From: Bolinopsis microptera
Taxonomy: Eukaryota; Ctenophora; Tentaculata; Lobata; Bolinopsidae
Assembly: GCF_026151205.1 (NCBI RefSeq)
Contig: NC_087074.1
Coordinates: 10,263,226-10,327,225, forward strand
DNA: 64,000 bases
Direction of reading: 5' to 3'
In this document: piece after piece, positions 39,499 to 51,228 of the stretch
Layout: each line of letters begins with the position of its first letter
Position numbering within the stretch: the stretch's first letter is position 1
The notes under the pieces: model-generated
The model's database searches: none
What the model was told of the DNA's origin: nothing
The model's input: only the letters and a program-made list of their open reading frames with translations
Position numbers and translations under genes: made by a program

Positions 39499-42088
39499 TC
39501 AAAGCTGCTGCTCGATAATCTCACTAACAGTAGCATAGGTTACCTCCCTTCTGTTCTCCACGTTGTTTACTCTCTGGTTCCTGTATACTGCTGCTTCTTG
39601 TCCTCTCCTGTTTGTCACGAAGGTCACGTCAGCGTATGTATCTCCATCATCAGCACTTGTCCGTGATTGGAGATGTTGTGGTTCATTGGATCTGCCTGGT
39701 CGCTCCACTTGAGCATACATCTGAGAAGCCTTATCTTCTTTCTGTTTATCAACTGTTGAGTAAATCGGATCCTGATCAATTTCCCCCTGTCTTCTGTCAG
39801 ATCGGTTATCCTTCTTTTGCTTGTTGTGTGGTGTATCTTTGTTGTTCAGGCGACTGTAAACATCCTGGTCCTCTTCTGTCCGAAGCTCAATTTGTTGCTG
39901 GTTAATTCTGGAGTAGAGAGCTTCTTGTTCCTGGTTGTCTTGTGTTGGATCAATCCCTTCTTCTCCGCCTATCTCCTCTGTGATATCCTTGTTTCTTCCT
40001 CGTTTACATCTCACTATGATAACAATAATCAACACTATCAGCAGCAGTCCACCACCAGCTCCACCTATCACTATTATATCCGTTCTGGAGTCCACATGTC
40101 TACAGCTGTTTACCAGGCTAGCAGTGTTGTCAATGCAGATCATATCACCTTCAAGGGAGCAGCGATAGTGCTCTTGTGGCTTACAGAATATTTGGCATTC
40201 CTCTCCGAAGTAGTGCTGCTCGCATTTGTCACAGTCGTGTCCAAGCTTCCCATTCTCACACTGGTCACAGTTAACACCTGTCTTTCCTTCTTCACAGATC
40301 TTCTCTCCTGTTACTGTATTACATGTATAGTTTCCTTTTAGCCCCTCACAAAATGTACTGCAATCCTTGTCAGGATAATGGTTCTCCTAACAGACCTTGT
40401 TCCCTTCCTCATCACATGTGGAGTTACCTTTAACTTCTTCACAAAATGTGCTGCACACATTTTCAGGATAATAACCCTCTTCACAGACCCTGTCTCCAAC
40501 CGTATTACATGTGTATCCAGTAGCAGCCTCACAGTTCTTTGTACACTCTTCACCAAAGAAGTGTTGCTTACATTCTTCACAGTCCGGCTCTATCTTGTTA
40601 TAATTCTCACATTGCTCACAGTTGTCACCTGTCTTTCCTGGTTCACAGATCTGTTCACCTGTAGCTGGGTTACAAGTGTAGCTACCTTGTGTAGGGTCAC
40701 AGTATGTTTCACATTCTTCTTCAGGATTGAAGTAGTTGGTTCGGCAATTCTTGCTTCCTGCCTGATCGCAAGTATAAGTGGAAGAATTCTCACAGAATTT
40801 CTCACAGTCCCCTCCATAGTAGTTCAGCGTACATTCTTCACATTCATCACCAGTTCTGTGTCCTAGACACTCTTTAGTCCCTGAGTCCAGACACGTGTAT
40901 TTTTCTTCTTCTGGTTCACAGATAACAGTGCAGATTCCCTCTGGATAATAATTCTGGGCACATCTGTCACACTCTTCTCCTGTGAAACCAGTCTTACATT
41001 CTTCACATTCATCACCAGCTCTGTTTCCTAGACACTCTTTAGCCCCTGATTCTAGACACTTGTATTTCTTTCCCCCAGGTTCACAAACAACAGTGCATTT
41101 TCCCTCTGGATAGTAATTCTGGGCACATGTTTTACATTCATCTCCTATCTTTCCTGTCTCACAGTTCTTCAGTCCGGTGTCTTCGTCACAAGTGTAACTA
41201 CCTTCATCAGGTACACATTCTACGTCACATCTGTCCGTATGGTAGCTCTCCTCACATCGGTCACATTTATCTCCGGTAAAATGATCACTGCATCTAACTA
41301 ATCGATAGTTCAGGGTCAGTTGGGCTTTCCTACCTTGTGTAATTGTAATTGACTTTGTTTTCTGGGTCCACTCGTTTGACAGGGATATCTCTGTAAAAGG
41401 AACTCTTACATTCTGGAAGCCCCCCACAACGTTACCACCACCACCTTCTATAGTTGCAGATATATAAATATCCTTATCAGTTGGAACTGTTATTGTGATA
41501 GGAGATTTGAGCACTGCGCTTGTTGCACTGCTTTGATCTGCTATGGGTTTATTTGAGGATTCGAATTTGAGACTGAATAGACGTTTAAGGATGGTACCAT
41601 CTTCATCAATAATCGTCAGAGGTCTGAACCACCGATAACACTCACTACTGCACTTGGGCTCCACATACTTTGTAACTTGTATCTCACCTTGTCCGTCAGA
41701 CTCTACTTGTCCCTGGTGGTGAACAATCTTTTATATGTTTTGCACCGTTTAAGGTATCATGTAATTGAGGATTAGGCTAGATACTTATCAAATATGTTTT
41801 CTACAATAAAGCTTTAAGAATCATTTTTAATGAATAATTTTATTCAGTGTCTTACCACAAGCCAAGATGCCTTAATATTGCAGTATCTCCATTGTACTAG
41901 CATCATAGATAAGGACTTGAGGTTTTGAATGGGAAAGTCAATACAACTTCACCTATTAAATATCTGACATGTAATTAAACACATTGCTGAGTATAAGTAG
42001 TGAAAAAGTGTTTATCAAATATAGTAACGCAGCTTACCAATAACAGCAGTTGAAGGATCAGGTAGAGAATTACTGATGATTTGGCCAT
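39499..42088 (-). CDS. Receptor A: Notch-ligand-like N-terminus, tandem DSL-like repeats, tyrosine-motif tail; one in-frame TAG
   Basis: Exon 1 (42088-42038) encodes the signal peptide MAKSSVILYLILQLLLL and ends at donor GTAAGC. Exon 2 (41712-39499) follows a CACCACCAG acceptor in phase 0. Residues about 18-158 resemble the MNNL module of Delta/Jagged (ending LTLNYRLVRCSDHFTGDKC). About nine cysteine-rich repeats follow, with the DSL pattern YYG-x2-C-x3-C...Y-x-C-x3-G-x3-C. Notch ligands have a single DSL. A membrane helix lies at about 559-581. The 173-residue tail has YSRI, YSRL, YSTV, YAQV, YADV and a C-terminal VTYATV (ITIM pattern) plus YRNQ (Grb2-type). Codon 459 is TAG (40389-40387) where paralogue B has GAA; the frame stays open on both sides, giving 754 codons. 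This is either a recent pseudogene, a polymorphic null, readthrough or a base error. A MEGF10/Draper-type receptor is the alternative reading. Confidence 0.8.
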
Positions 42089-43250
42089 CACATTATCAGG
42101 GCAACAGCAGATACCGAAACCAGAAATTGATAATGAGTAACTGATTTTTCGTTGCTGGGACTTACTTACTCATAGCGTATTTATATTCGCAAAGGGCGTC
42201 CTCGGCACATTATGATAAAATTTACGTTTTTTTATTTCACCGAGAGAATACACTATCCATGCCCCTATGCTTCTATGCCAGGAGAGCTCCGGAAGGACAT
42301 GAGGTGCTACTCAGTAGACTTTTCAAGAGGGCACAATACTTTTATTCGGAAGTGATTAATGTTATATATTTTGAACTTGCTTTTTAGTATCTGTAAGCCG
42401 TAAGATATTGTGCAATTTTGGATTCTATAGATAACAAGAATAACGAAGCGAATTATAGTTAAGGTAAGAGATGCCATTACTATGACAACACCGATAAAAT
42501 CAATGGAGTATTATCAATCACCAATAATATACACGTAAATGCCACTAAGTAATCTATCGCAGCATAGGTGCTGGGCACTTTAAGGTACAGACTACAGAAT
42601 CGGGAAGATCTGGGCTACATTTGGAGAAAGCACATTTGCGGGGAATCGGGTTATAATTGGAACCAGAGCAATCTAAAAATCCAGTGATCGAAATAGTACA
42701 TTGATAATAAGGCAAACAAGCTGTGTGCCTAAATGTTTCAAATTGTAGCACATATTCTTCATGACTTGTGCTTCGACAGATTACCATGTTACCCAATAAA
42801 CAAAAACGCATGAAATATAATCCGGAAAATATGTATCAAGTTATTAAATTAACATAAACAAAAACTCATAAAATATAAACTGGAAATATGCATTCTGTTA
42901 CAGAAGTTAAAGCATTAATATGAAAGTCTTTTCTTAAACTCCAGAAAAGCCAATTAAAAAATGAACATCAAGATTTGACATTCTCCTGTTCTGATGTGAC
43001 CATGGCCTGCTGTATACTGTATAAGTGTCTGCAAAGTATTAAAATATAAATAATATCGTATATTATTATCACTCATGTTTCAAACTTCTCTGAGTGTCTC
43101 TACTCAATTCGATCTTCTGGTCTCCATCCAATATTATTCTTCTTATTGTGAATTACAGATTAGTTTCTCAGTTTTAATCGGTATTTCGGAAACGTACAAC
43201 CGCATAATCTCGCAGTTGCCGTTGGTATTATTGTCACATGATAAGAGTTT
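42089..43250. other. Spacer between the two receptor paralogues
   Basis: It should include the promoter of receptor A (right of 42088) and the 3' region of receptor B. A small cysteine-rich frame is listed separately. No other coding sequence. Confidence 0.4.
42554..42811 (-). CDS. Small cysteine-rich ORF, doubtful
   Basis: 85 codons with nine cysteines (CLPYYQC, FLDCSG, RKCAFSKC, VVCTLKC) and a weakly hydrophobic start. It could be a secreted peptide or a relic exon of a receptor-type gene between the two paralogues. The spacing does not match the DSL-like repeats. No splice context or family match supports it. Confidence 0.2.
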   Translation of the reverse strand: MRFCLLGNMVICRSTSHEEYVLQFETFRHTACLPYYQCTISITGFLDCSGSNYNPIPRKCAFSKCSPDLPDSVVCTLKCPAPMLR

Positions 43251-45910
43251 CTAGCTTTTTCCAAATTTGTCTAGACGATCATAAACATGTGAATGAACCT
43301 CTTCGTAAACCTGCTTAATTTCAATCATGGAGTAGGCGTTATCTTGTTGATCTTGAAGAACTTGAACTTTCGAAGTTTGCTTTCTTCCTGTGTTAAGCTT
43401 GGTGTAGATCTCTTCTTTACACTTTGATGGGTAAGATTGCCTCTTCATTTCCTCCGTAGTTGCGTACGCATGTTCGTTGCTTATCTCCGAACAATGAGCA
43501 TGTTCGTTACTTATCTCCGAACAATGATCATGTTCGTTGTTTATCTCCGAACAATGAGCATGTTCGTTGCTTATCTCCGAACAATGAGCATGTTCGTTGC
43601 TTATCTCCGAACAATGAGCATGTTTGTTGCTTATCTCCGAACAATGAGCATGTTCGTTGCTTATCTCCGAACAACCAGCATGTTTCTCACTCTTCAAATT
43701 AATATCACACATCTGGTACCCACCCTCAATATTCTGCATTGCTATCCCCTCTTCTGCCTTCACTCCCCCGGTGTTCTCCTTCTGCCTCCTTTTTCCCAGA
43801 ACAATGACTGTCACAAGTAAGATCATCAAGACGCCGCCTCCAACGCCTCCCATACCTGCCACCATGACCACGTCTACCTTCTCAGCCTCTAGCGTCCTAC
43901 AGTTGTGTGCCACGCTGGTTGTGTTATCAAAGCAAACTTTATAACCTTCATAGGAACAGCTGTACAGCTCATTTGGCTTGCAGAATGTCTGGCATTGACC
44001 TCCAAAGTAATGCTCTTCGCAGAGTTTTTCACCTTCAAGGGAGCAGCGATAGTGCTCTTGTGACTTACAGAATATTTGGCATTCCTCTCCGAAGTAGTGC
44101 TGCTCGCATTTGTCACAGTTGTGTCCAAGTTTCCCATTGTCACACTGGTCACAGTTAAAACCTGTCTTTCCTTCTTCACAGACCTTCTCTCCTGTTACTG
44201 TATTACATGTATAGTTTCCTTCTAGCCCCTCACAAAATGTACTGCAATCCTTGTCAGGATAATAACCCTCTTCACAGACCTTGTTCCCTTCCTCATCACA
44301 TTTGTAGTATTCAGTATGTTCACAAAGAGTCTTGCAATCATTTCCATAGTACTCAGGTTTACAACTACCACATTTTTCACCAATTCTGTTTTCTACACAC
44401 TTTTTGTCTCCATATTCTGTACAAGTGTATTTTCCTCCCTCAGGTTCACAATGTTTGGTGCATGTTCCCTCTGGATAGTAATTCCTTACACATCTATCAC
44501 ACTCTTCTCCCGTGTAACCAGTCTTACAAGTGTCACAGTCTCTTCCTATTTTATTGTTATTCTCACATTGCTCACAGTTGTCACCTGTCTTTCCTGGTTC
44601 ACAGATCTGTTCACCTGTGGCTGGGTTACAAGTGTAGCTACCTTGTGTAGGGTCACAGTGTGTTTCACACTCTTCTTCAGGGTTGAAGTAGTTGGTTCGG
44701 CAGTTCTTACTTCCTGTCTGATCACATGTGAAGCTGGTAGAATTCTTACAGAAGTTCTCACAGTCCCCTCCATAGTAGTTCAACGTACATTCTTCACATT
44801 CATCACCAGTTCTGTGTCCTAGACACTCTTTAGTCCCTGAGTCCAGACACTTGTATTTATTTTCTTCTGGTTTGCAGATAACAGTGCAGATTCCCTTTGG
44901 ATAATGATTTGAGGCACATCTGTCACACTCTTCTCCTGTGAAACCAGCCTTGCAGGTGTCACATTCTTCGCCAACTTTATTTCCATCCTCACACTGGTCA
45001 CAGTTTACTCCTATCTTCCCCGGTTTGCAGATCTTCTCTCCTGTAACTGGGTTACAAGTGTAATTACCTTCAACAGGAGCACACTCTGCTTTACAGCTCT
45101 CTGTTTCACATCTGTCACATTTCACTCCGGTAAAATGATCGCTACACTTAACAATTTGATAATTAAAAGTCAACTGTTGGGTACTTCCGTAGGAGAGGCT
45201 TTGTTGCCTCCAATTATCAGAGTCATACTCTTCGTCTTTCAGAAAAGGGGCACTCTTCCCCGACACACTATCTACGTAACCATCAGTCTTGTGATTAACA
45301 GTTGCCGATATGAAGATATCACTTCCTGTCGGAACTGTTATCTGTATGGTTTCTTTGATGCTATCACTTGTGCTGCTTGACGTGGAAATGGGAACATCTG
45401 TTTTGACTTGTGCTTTTGTTATTTTGTGGAGGGTGTTGCCGTTATTGTCTACAATTGTCAAAAGTTCAAACGTTAATTCGCATTTACTTGATCCATGTTG
45501 GTCATTGCAGTGTTTGTTCAAATATCTTACAAACTGCACTTTTGCTACTGCATCACAGTCAACCTGTTCCTGGCGGAGGATTATATTGTTTAGGGAAAAT
45601 ATTTTTATTTTCTTGTAGATATTGGAACACAATGTATACGAAGAAACTGCTGTGTAGTAAAGTCGTTTTTTCATAGCGTATTTTGAGTTGATTCGCATGT
45701 TTTATAATCTAACTAGGCAGCAGAAGTTAAGTGCACAAAAAGTCAACTTTTTTAACCCTCAAAAGTTTAATCTGGTATAAGAAACCTGTAGCTATAGGTA
45801 ATAAAAACGAACCACAGTACAATTTATTGTAATTTAAGATTAAGATAGCTCACCAGTAGCTGAGTCTGTAGAACCAGGAGTATTATAAGCAAGTGGCACA
45901 CATCACACAT
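43251..45910 (-). CDS. Receptor B: intact paralogue with tandem DSL-like repeats and His/Cys repeat tail
   Basis: Exon 1 (45910-45854) encodes the signal peptide MCDVCHLLIILLVLQTQLL and ends at donor GTGAGC. Exon 2 (45569-43251) follows an ATCCTCCGCCAG acceptor in phase 0, giving 791 residues. Residues about 20-158 are MNNL-like (ELTFELLTIVDNNGN, ending LTFNYQIVKCSDHFTG). About nine DSL-like repeats span 160-565 (for example NYYGGDCENFCKNSTSFTCDQTGSKNC). A glycine-rich membrane helix lies at about 588-611. The tail carries seven copies of a 10-residue unit HCSEISNEHA (about 649-718), then YTKL, YSMI, YEEV and YDRL. Segments such as CETHCDPTQGSYTCNP are nearly identical to receptor A, indicating recent duplication or gene conversion. 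The large intron-poor exon and tandem layout suit an expanding receptor family. Ligand or recognition roles are inferred. Confidence 0.85.
43471..43680 (-). repeat. 30-bp coding minisatellite, 7 copies
   Basis: Seven tandem 30-bp units inside the receptor B tail, each encoding a variant of HCSEISNEHA. Changes include N to D and E to K, and all copies keep the frame. Confidence 0.95.
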
Positions 45911-46274
45911 CCTCACCGTCTGCATCGAGGAAAATCACAAGAAAATACAATTAAACGTGTATCAAATAAGCTTGTATTTGTAATAGCTGTCAGTTCTGAC
46001 TTATGAATTATCAGTATAAACAGTAACGAACAGAGATCATACATGATAAGATATGAGCACATTAATATCACATGTAAAGGTACCAGTGATACCACACCTG
46101 GTACGCTATTACCTCTGTTATACTGCTACTCAACAAACTGTTCTCCTGATCAGCTGATCTGCGAACTCCTTGTAGAATAACGGAATGTAGGTCAGGACTC
46201 AGAACTCAGGCACTTTCTAATGCATGATATGTATGAGATAGGAAGATGAGTAGTGCAGTGACACTTATGTGACA

Positions 46275-46460
46275 CTGCTGAGGTACCGTGACGTCACCAC
46301 TGTGACAATGCTGAGGTACCGTGACGTCACAACTGTTACACTGCTGAGGTACCGTGACGTCACCACTGTTACACTGCTGAGGTACTGTGACGTCACCACT
46401 GTTACACTGCTGAGGTACCGTGACGTCACCACTGTTACACTGCTGAGGTACCGTGACGTC
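46275..46460. repeat. 33-bp minisatellite with CRE palindrome, about 6 copies
   Basis: Units of the type CTGCTGAGGTACCGTGACG followed by TCACCACTGTTACA. Each complete unit holds TGACGTCA, the CREB/ATF site, and usually GGTACC. A second array of the same unit lies at 47090-47247. Confidence 0.95.
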
Positions 46461-46469
46461 CCTTACAAT

Positions 46470-46709
46470 AATTCAGTATTCTACAAAGGTCCACTATTAG
46501 CAATAAACAGATATAGTGTCGCAGCAACTTCCTTGCCAAGTCTATTCAACCTTAACATCTACAAAAGGTGCATAAAAAACATGCTCATTGATCAACAAAA
46601 CGAGGGCATTGCAGACGAATGGCCTAACTTTATGTTATACAATATAACGAGACTAAGGAAATCAGAGCGCAACATCAACCGTAATACTAATAATAACTCT
46701 GTCTCATAA
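46470..46709 (+). mobile_element. Probable C-terminal relic of a LINE or other element protein
   Basis: The frame NNSVFYKGPLLAINRYSVA...SLPSLFNLNIYKRCIKNMLIDQQNEG resembles the end of reverse-transcriptase proteins, where a FYKGPLLFN-type block is followed by a KxxLK..LL helix. It begins right after the first CRE minisatellite and ends at a stop at 46709. No catalytic domain is left and the clade cannot be named. Confidence 0.4.
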
Positions 46710-47089
46710 GCACGCCATCACAGAATCAATTTCACTGCATACCATCTCAGTTACACTGCCATCAATTCGCCAGCAAAAACGGCATGACGCTATGCGACTG
46801 ATAACAGTCGTTAAATTTTAAAAATTTTGGAATAGCTAGCTAGCCGTAGCTATGCGCCTGTTTCCACTCTAACAACTCTAAAAGCGCATTAATATGATAA
46901 TTTCAACTAAAGGCAACTTTATATGTGCTCAGCTATTTTTTGTTCGACAAGCTCCATTATATACATTCTAATCGTTTTAATGAGATCTAATCTTGTGTGA
47001 GTTTTGAGTTTGAATTGATAACACTTATTATATATATATTATTTTTTGAGTAAACATTGGCTGGTACTTCGGGCCGGTCCCCAAAAAAA

Positions 47090-47247
47090 AACCACTGTTA
47101 CACTGCTGAGGTACTGTGACGTCACCACTGTTACACTGCTGAGGTACCGTGACGTCACCACTGTTACACTGCTGAGGTACTGTGACGTCACCACTGTTAC
47201 ACTGCTGAGGTACCATGACGTCACCACTGTTACACTGCTGAGGTACT
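47090..47247. repeat. 33-bp CRE-containing minisatellite, second array, about 5 copies
   Basis: The same unit and orientation as 46275-46460, separated from it by about 630 bp of unrelated sequence. Four units contain TGACGTCA. Confidence 0.95.
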
Positions 47248-50200
47248 ATCACGGTAGTGCCATAACAGTATCTAAGACTTGAGGTTCTAGTTGTAAATGG
47301 AACGAGGTTCAAAGTTGTAAATAAATCTTTTTAATAACCAGCAAACTTATTATTGAATTCTTACGATGTTGATATAGAATTCAAACCTGAATTTATACCC
47401 GAAAAATCTATACGCAGACAGCGACCAATTGAACGGTTTAAGTAAGCAAATTAGATTGAAATCCGTCACCAATTCCAAAAATAAATTATAATAGTGTAAT
47501 GACTAGAGGTTCTGTTTGATTATGAAACGTTATTGAAAGTACGTTAAGAATGAATGGTTTCGATCATTAATAATCAGCGTAACTATACCCCTGAATTCTT
47601 ATATGATCTTAATAATGTGATATCTAGAAATAAATATCTGAAAAATGAAAAGTATCTATCATTTCCAAACTGCTATTAAATTGTTTAGTTGTTCAAATCT
47701 TGGTTGAAATCAAACTAACGGTATTGCAAACAATAAACTAAAAGTGTACCATAAAATAAGTGTCTGTTAGTACTTACAGAATTAGGATTTCGTCAGTTCA
47801 AACTGAAAATTCTTAACTGTGGGAAGGTAAAACCACACCTCTCACAAACGGTAAACCCATTATCCAATTCTGGCCTGACACTGAATCAGACAAACGTTTG
47901 CGAGCGTGGATATAAACATTAAATAATTGTGCGAAAAAAATCGTTTGGTGTCGACGTCGGCATTTGAAAGACAATGAAACAGGACATAATTTATTCTGAA
48001 ATAAGTAGCTATTATTAAACATAAGGCATAAATAATTAATAATGCTTGCACTCTTTTCCGTAACATGAAGCCATCCAGCTAGAAATTCGAAATTATCGAT
48101 TAAATTCTAATTTTCTTTAAAAATTCTTTCGAGAACACAACATGTCTCGCAAAGTTTTCGGAAAAGGATGTCGTCTCAGTAAATCAAGTTGCACGATATC
48201 CGTATACAGCGACTCGGTATTGATGACTTGAGTATTGAATAGAAATACTCAAATAATAGTGATGTATATTGTATAATGCATATTATGATTATCCTTACTC
48301 AGCTCAATTTGCTTTAAAAACAGAGCTTTATCGCAGAAAAAAGGGAATGCAACTGAAAATATGTCAAATTATAAAATCGTCCGTTTTATCAAATTATACG
48401 TCAGTAAGGACGCAATAAAAATCATTTTTTCTGAATGAGGCACCAACGTTTAATTGTTTACACTAACGAAAAGCATACATTTGAACTTTTGAACACGTCA
48501 ATCGAGCTGAAATAATTAGCAGATATTTAAGTTTATATGCAGCTGAACGAATAGGGTTTCTTGGAATTCTAGAAAAGCAGAATACCTAAATAAAAGTTCG
48601 CCAAGTCTACCTGACATAGCAATAGCAGGGAATATCACTGTCACAGAGCACAAGAGGTGATCATATGAAAATCATTTGAATTAAATGGTTAAATTTGGAG
48701 TAAATGATGGAGACGTTCCTCCAAATAGCACTGCCTATATTAAGAGTGGACGTTGAGGATATTGGAGAAAGAGAGGTGGAGGGCTGCTACTTTTAGGTAA
48801 CCGCAAATTCATAGTGATCTGGTTACTGTGTAGTGTGTATCCGAAACAGATCTGGACTTAGAAGTTTTTTCAATGATTAAACCAAATAAAATGCCATTTT
48901 ATTACGATCCATAATCAGTTCTGAGAATGATACGAATTTCAAGGTATCAAAGATCTTGCGAGACTCAAGAAAACAAAAAATTTCAAGAAAACAATACAAG
49001 ACTAATATTTTATATGGATTTTTAATAAGAAATAAGATGAAATTTAAACTCATCACATTTAAAATCAGATAAAACGGGGTCAGTCTTGTAACCCATTGGA
49101 TATTTAAAGGGCAGTCACGACTCACAACTTTCAATGAGGACGGAGATTTTAGAAGGAGTGACGCGTACGAAATTTCGAATTTCATACACCAATCATGCAT
49201 GTTTAAAACAGAATTGATGCAATCAAATTTTGACAAGATGAATGAGAAGCACTATTTGACGGTAGCAAAAATTTCGAATTGAGGCAACCCTCAACTTCTC
49301 TTTTTTATGGCAAAATTGCATATAAAAATGCAGAAATTATTCGGCAAATTAAGCGATACCACAACCGCCGCAACTAAATGGTGCCTTCTCGCATAGTGTC
49401 GTATTCGTAAATACTTGGAAAAGTTTGGTATTCATGAATACCGATTAGCAATTGCTTAGCAGCGATTAAAAGGATAACACAAGGTGCTCTGGTGCCTGGT
49501 ACATTAAAGCACGGTCTATGGTGGTTTGGTTCTAAACTTCAGTGCCGTATTGTTGCAATAGAAAATATTAAAACAGCTATATTGTTGCATTTTTGTGATT
49601 TTTATAATTTGCATTCCAAATAATAGGGACGGGTCTGAAAATACAGTGAAAATTTGGTGTTAAATAACTGTCTAAACTCTTGGTGTTACTATAATACTGA
49701 CATAGTTTAATGATAAATATGATAAAAAAGAAAGTATTGAGTTCATACAAATTAATGGATTTATCGCAGAATAAGACATTTCATCACTCTAATATAATAT
49801 TTCTGGTTATCTTAATGCTTTAACAAGACCGGTGGTCTAAGGAAGAGAACTATTCTGAAAACGGCTTAATTTAGGTTTGCACCTTCCCTGCCTCACTCAT
49901 TAGCACATTAAATAATTGAGAGTATGAGAGAGACGTAGAATTAGTGAGACACTTTAGTATCACATTTGGGGTACAAAACCATCAATTAAGCCACTTACCA
50001 CCGGCCGATAAAAAGAAAACTTTAATCATTTGGCTTCGTCAGAGTTTGCCGGCACTATACCGAAAAAACCTGTCCCATATCTCTTGATTAAACCGTTCGT
50101 AAATTACAAACAGACACACACACACGTCTTGTAAAACCCTGCACTTTTTGGGATTATTAATATAGATTGTGCGAAGTTGGCACTCTTACTCCCAATAAAC

Positions 50201-51120
50201 TACTGGGATCTCTGTGTCAAGTTCACTTTGAGAGGGTGTCAAGAAGAATGTATTGTTACATTCGAAAACTATTAGTTTGATTTCAACAGCAATATGCATG
50301 TTTCACAGTTGTAACAATCATAGTAACACTAACAGTGGAAACAATGTTTCAAGTTAAACAGAAATGGTCGCAAAGCACAGCAAAAACAAAACGTTGATGC
50401 TAAGCCTCAAAAACAAAATGTTGCTGCTACACCTAATAAAAGGCGTGAACATATTTAAAAACTGTGGTTTCTGCTTAATAACCAATTGTTTCGCTTTTTT
50501 AGACAGTAAACGGGCACCAGTGCGATACTATTCTCTTTTCATTGGGTGACGAGAGATTTTAGTGGCGAACTGAGCTTCTCATTTCATTTCATTTTCACCT
50601 CTCTTTATCTTTATATCACCCGATTGCTTGAACCAATGGGCATCCGGTATTACAAAACCGACCAATCAGAAGAACGCTTTTAAAAGAGATGAGTAGTGCT
50701 ACAGAGTGAGCAGTCATGAGTAATTACTAAATGAAAGATAGCATAGAAATAAAACCGGGTCGTAGTGCCTTACAGTTACGACCCCTATGTTGTAGTTGTA
50801 GTACGAGGCATTTTGAGATCATCTGTGATAACCTGATTAACCACAAGGTGTCCTAAGGAAAGCAAATAAAGCTTCCATTTTCGGGTAAATCAAAAATCAC
50901 GATATATCGAGATTTTGATTTATACTTAAAACACATGTAAATTTAATTGGCGTAGTAAAATCTTCCGATAAATCGAGGAAATCGGGACAGGGTATATCGG
51001 AGTTTTACTGTTTATTATATAGAGGGCAAGTTTAGCAACTCAAACAACAAAAACTCCCTATACGTGTAGACTGACCTAGATCACAACGTGCGTGATACTG
51101 ATTATAATACCTTGAATATA
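47248..51120. other. 3.9-kb stretch without recognisable gene
   Basis: AT-rich; short frames such as 47813-48066 and 48877-49236 look like chance. No repeats or RNA genes were recognised. Confidence 0.35.
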
Positions 51121-51228
51121 GTACCGTAATCACGTGACGGTACACCGACGGTACCATGACCACGTGACGGTACACCGACGGTACCATGACCACGTGACGG
51201 TACACCGACGGTACCATGACCACGTGAC
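51121..51228. repeat. 30-bp minisatellite with CACGTG palindrome, 3.6 copies
   Basis: Units GTACCATGACCACGTGACGG plus TACACCGACG. Each holds CACGTG (an E-box) within CACGTGAC, and GGTACC at the unit junction. Confidence 0.95.

Noticed and set aside
43437-44822. Plus-strand frames of 80-168 codons opposite receptor B (also 39612-40866 opposite receptor A)
   Set aside because: Antisense shadows of the cysteine-rich exons and the 30-bp coding repeat.
45570-45698. Extended N-terminus of receptor B from an ATG at 45698
   Set aside because: This stretch reads through an intron; the splice acceptor at 45570-45571 and the separate signal-peptide exon at 45910-45854 give a better start.
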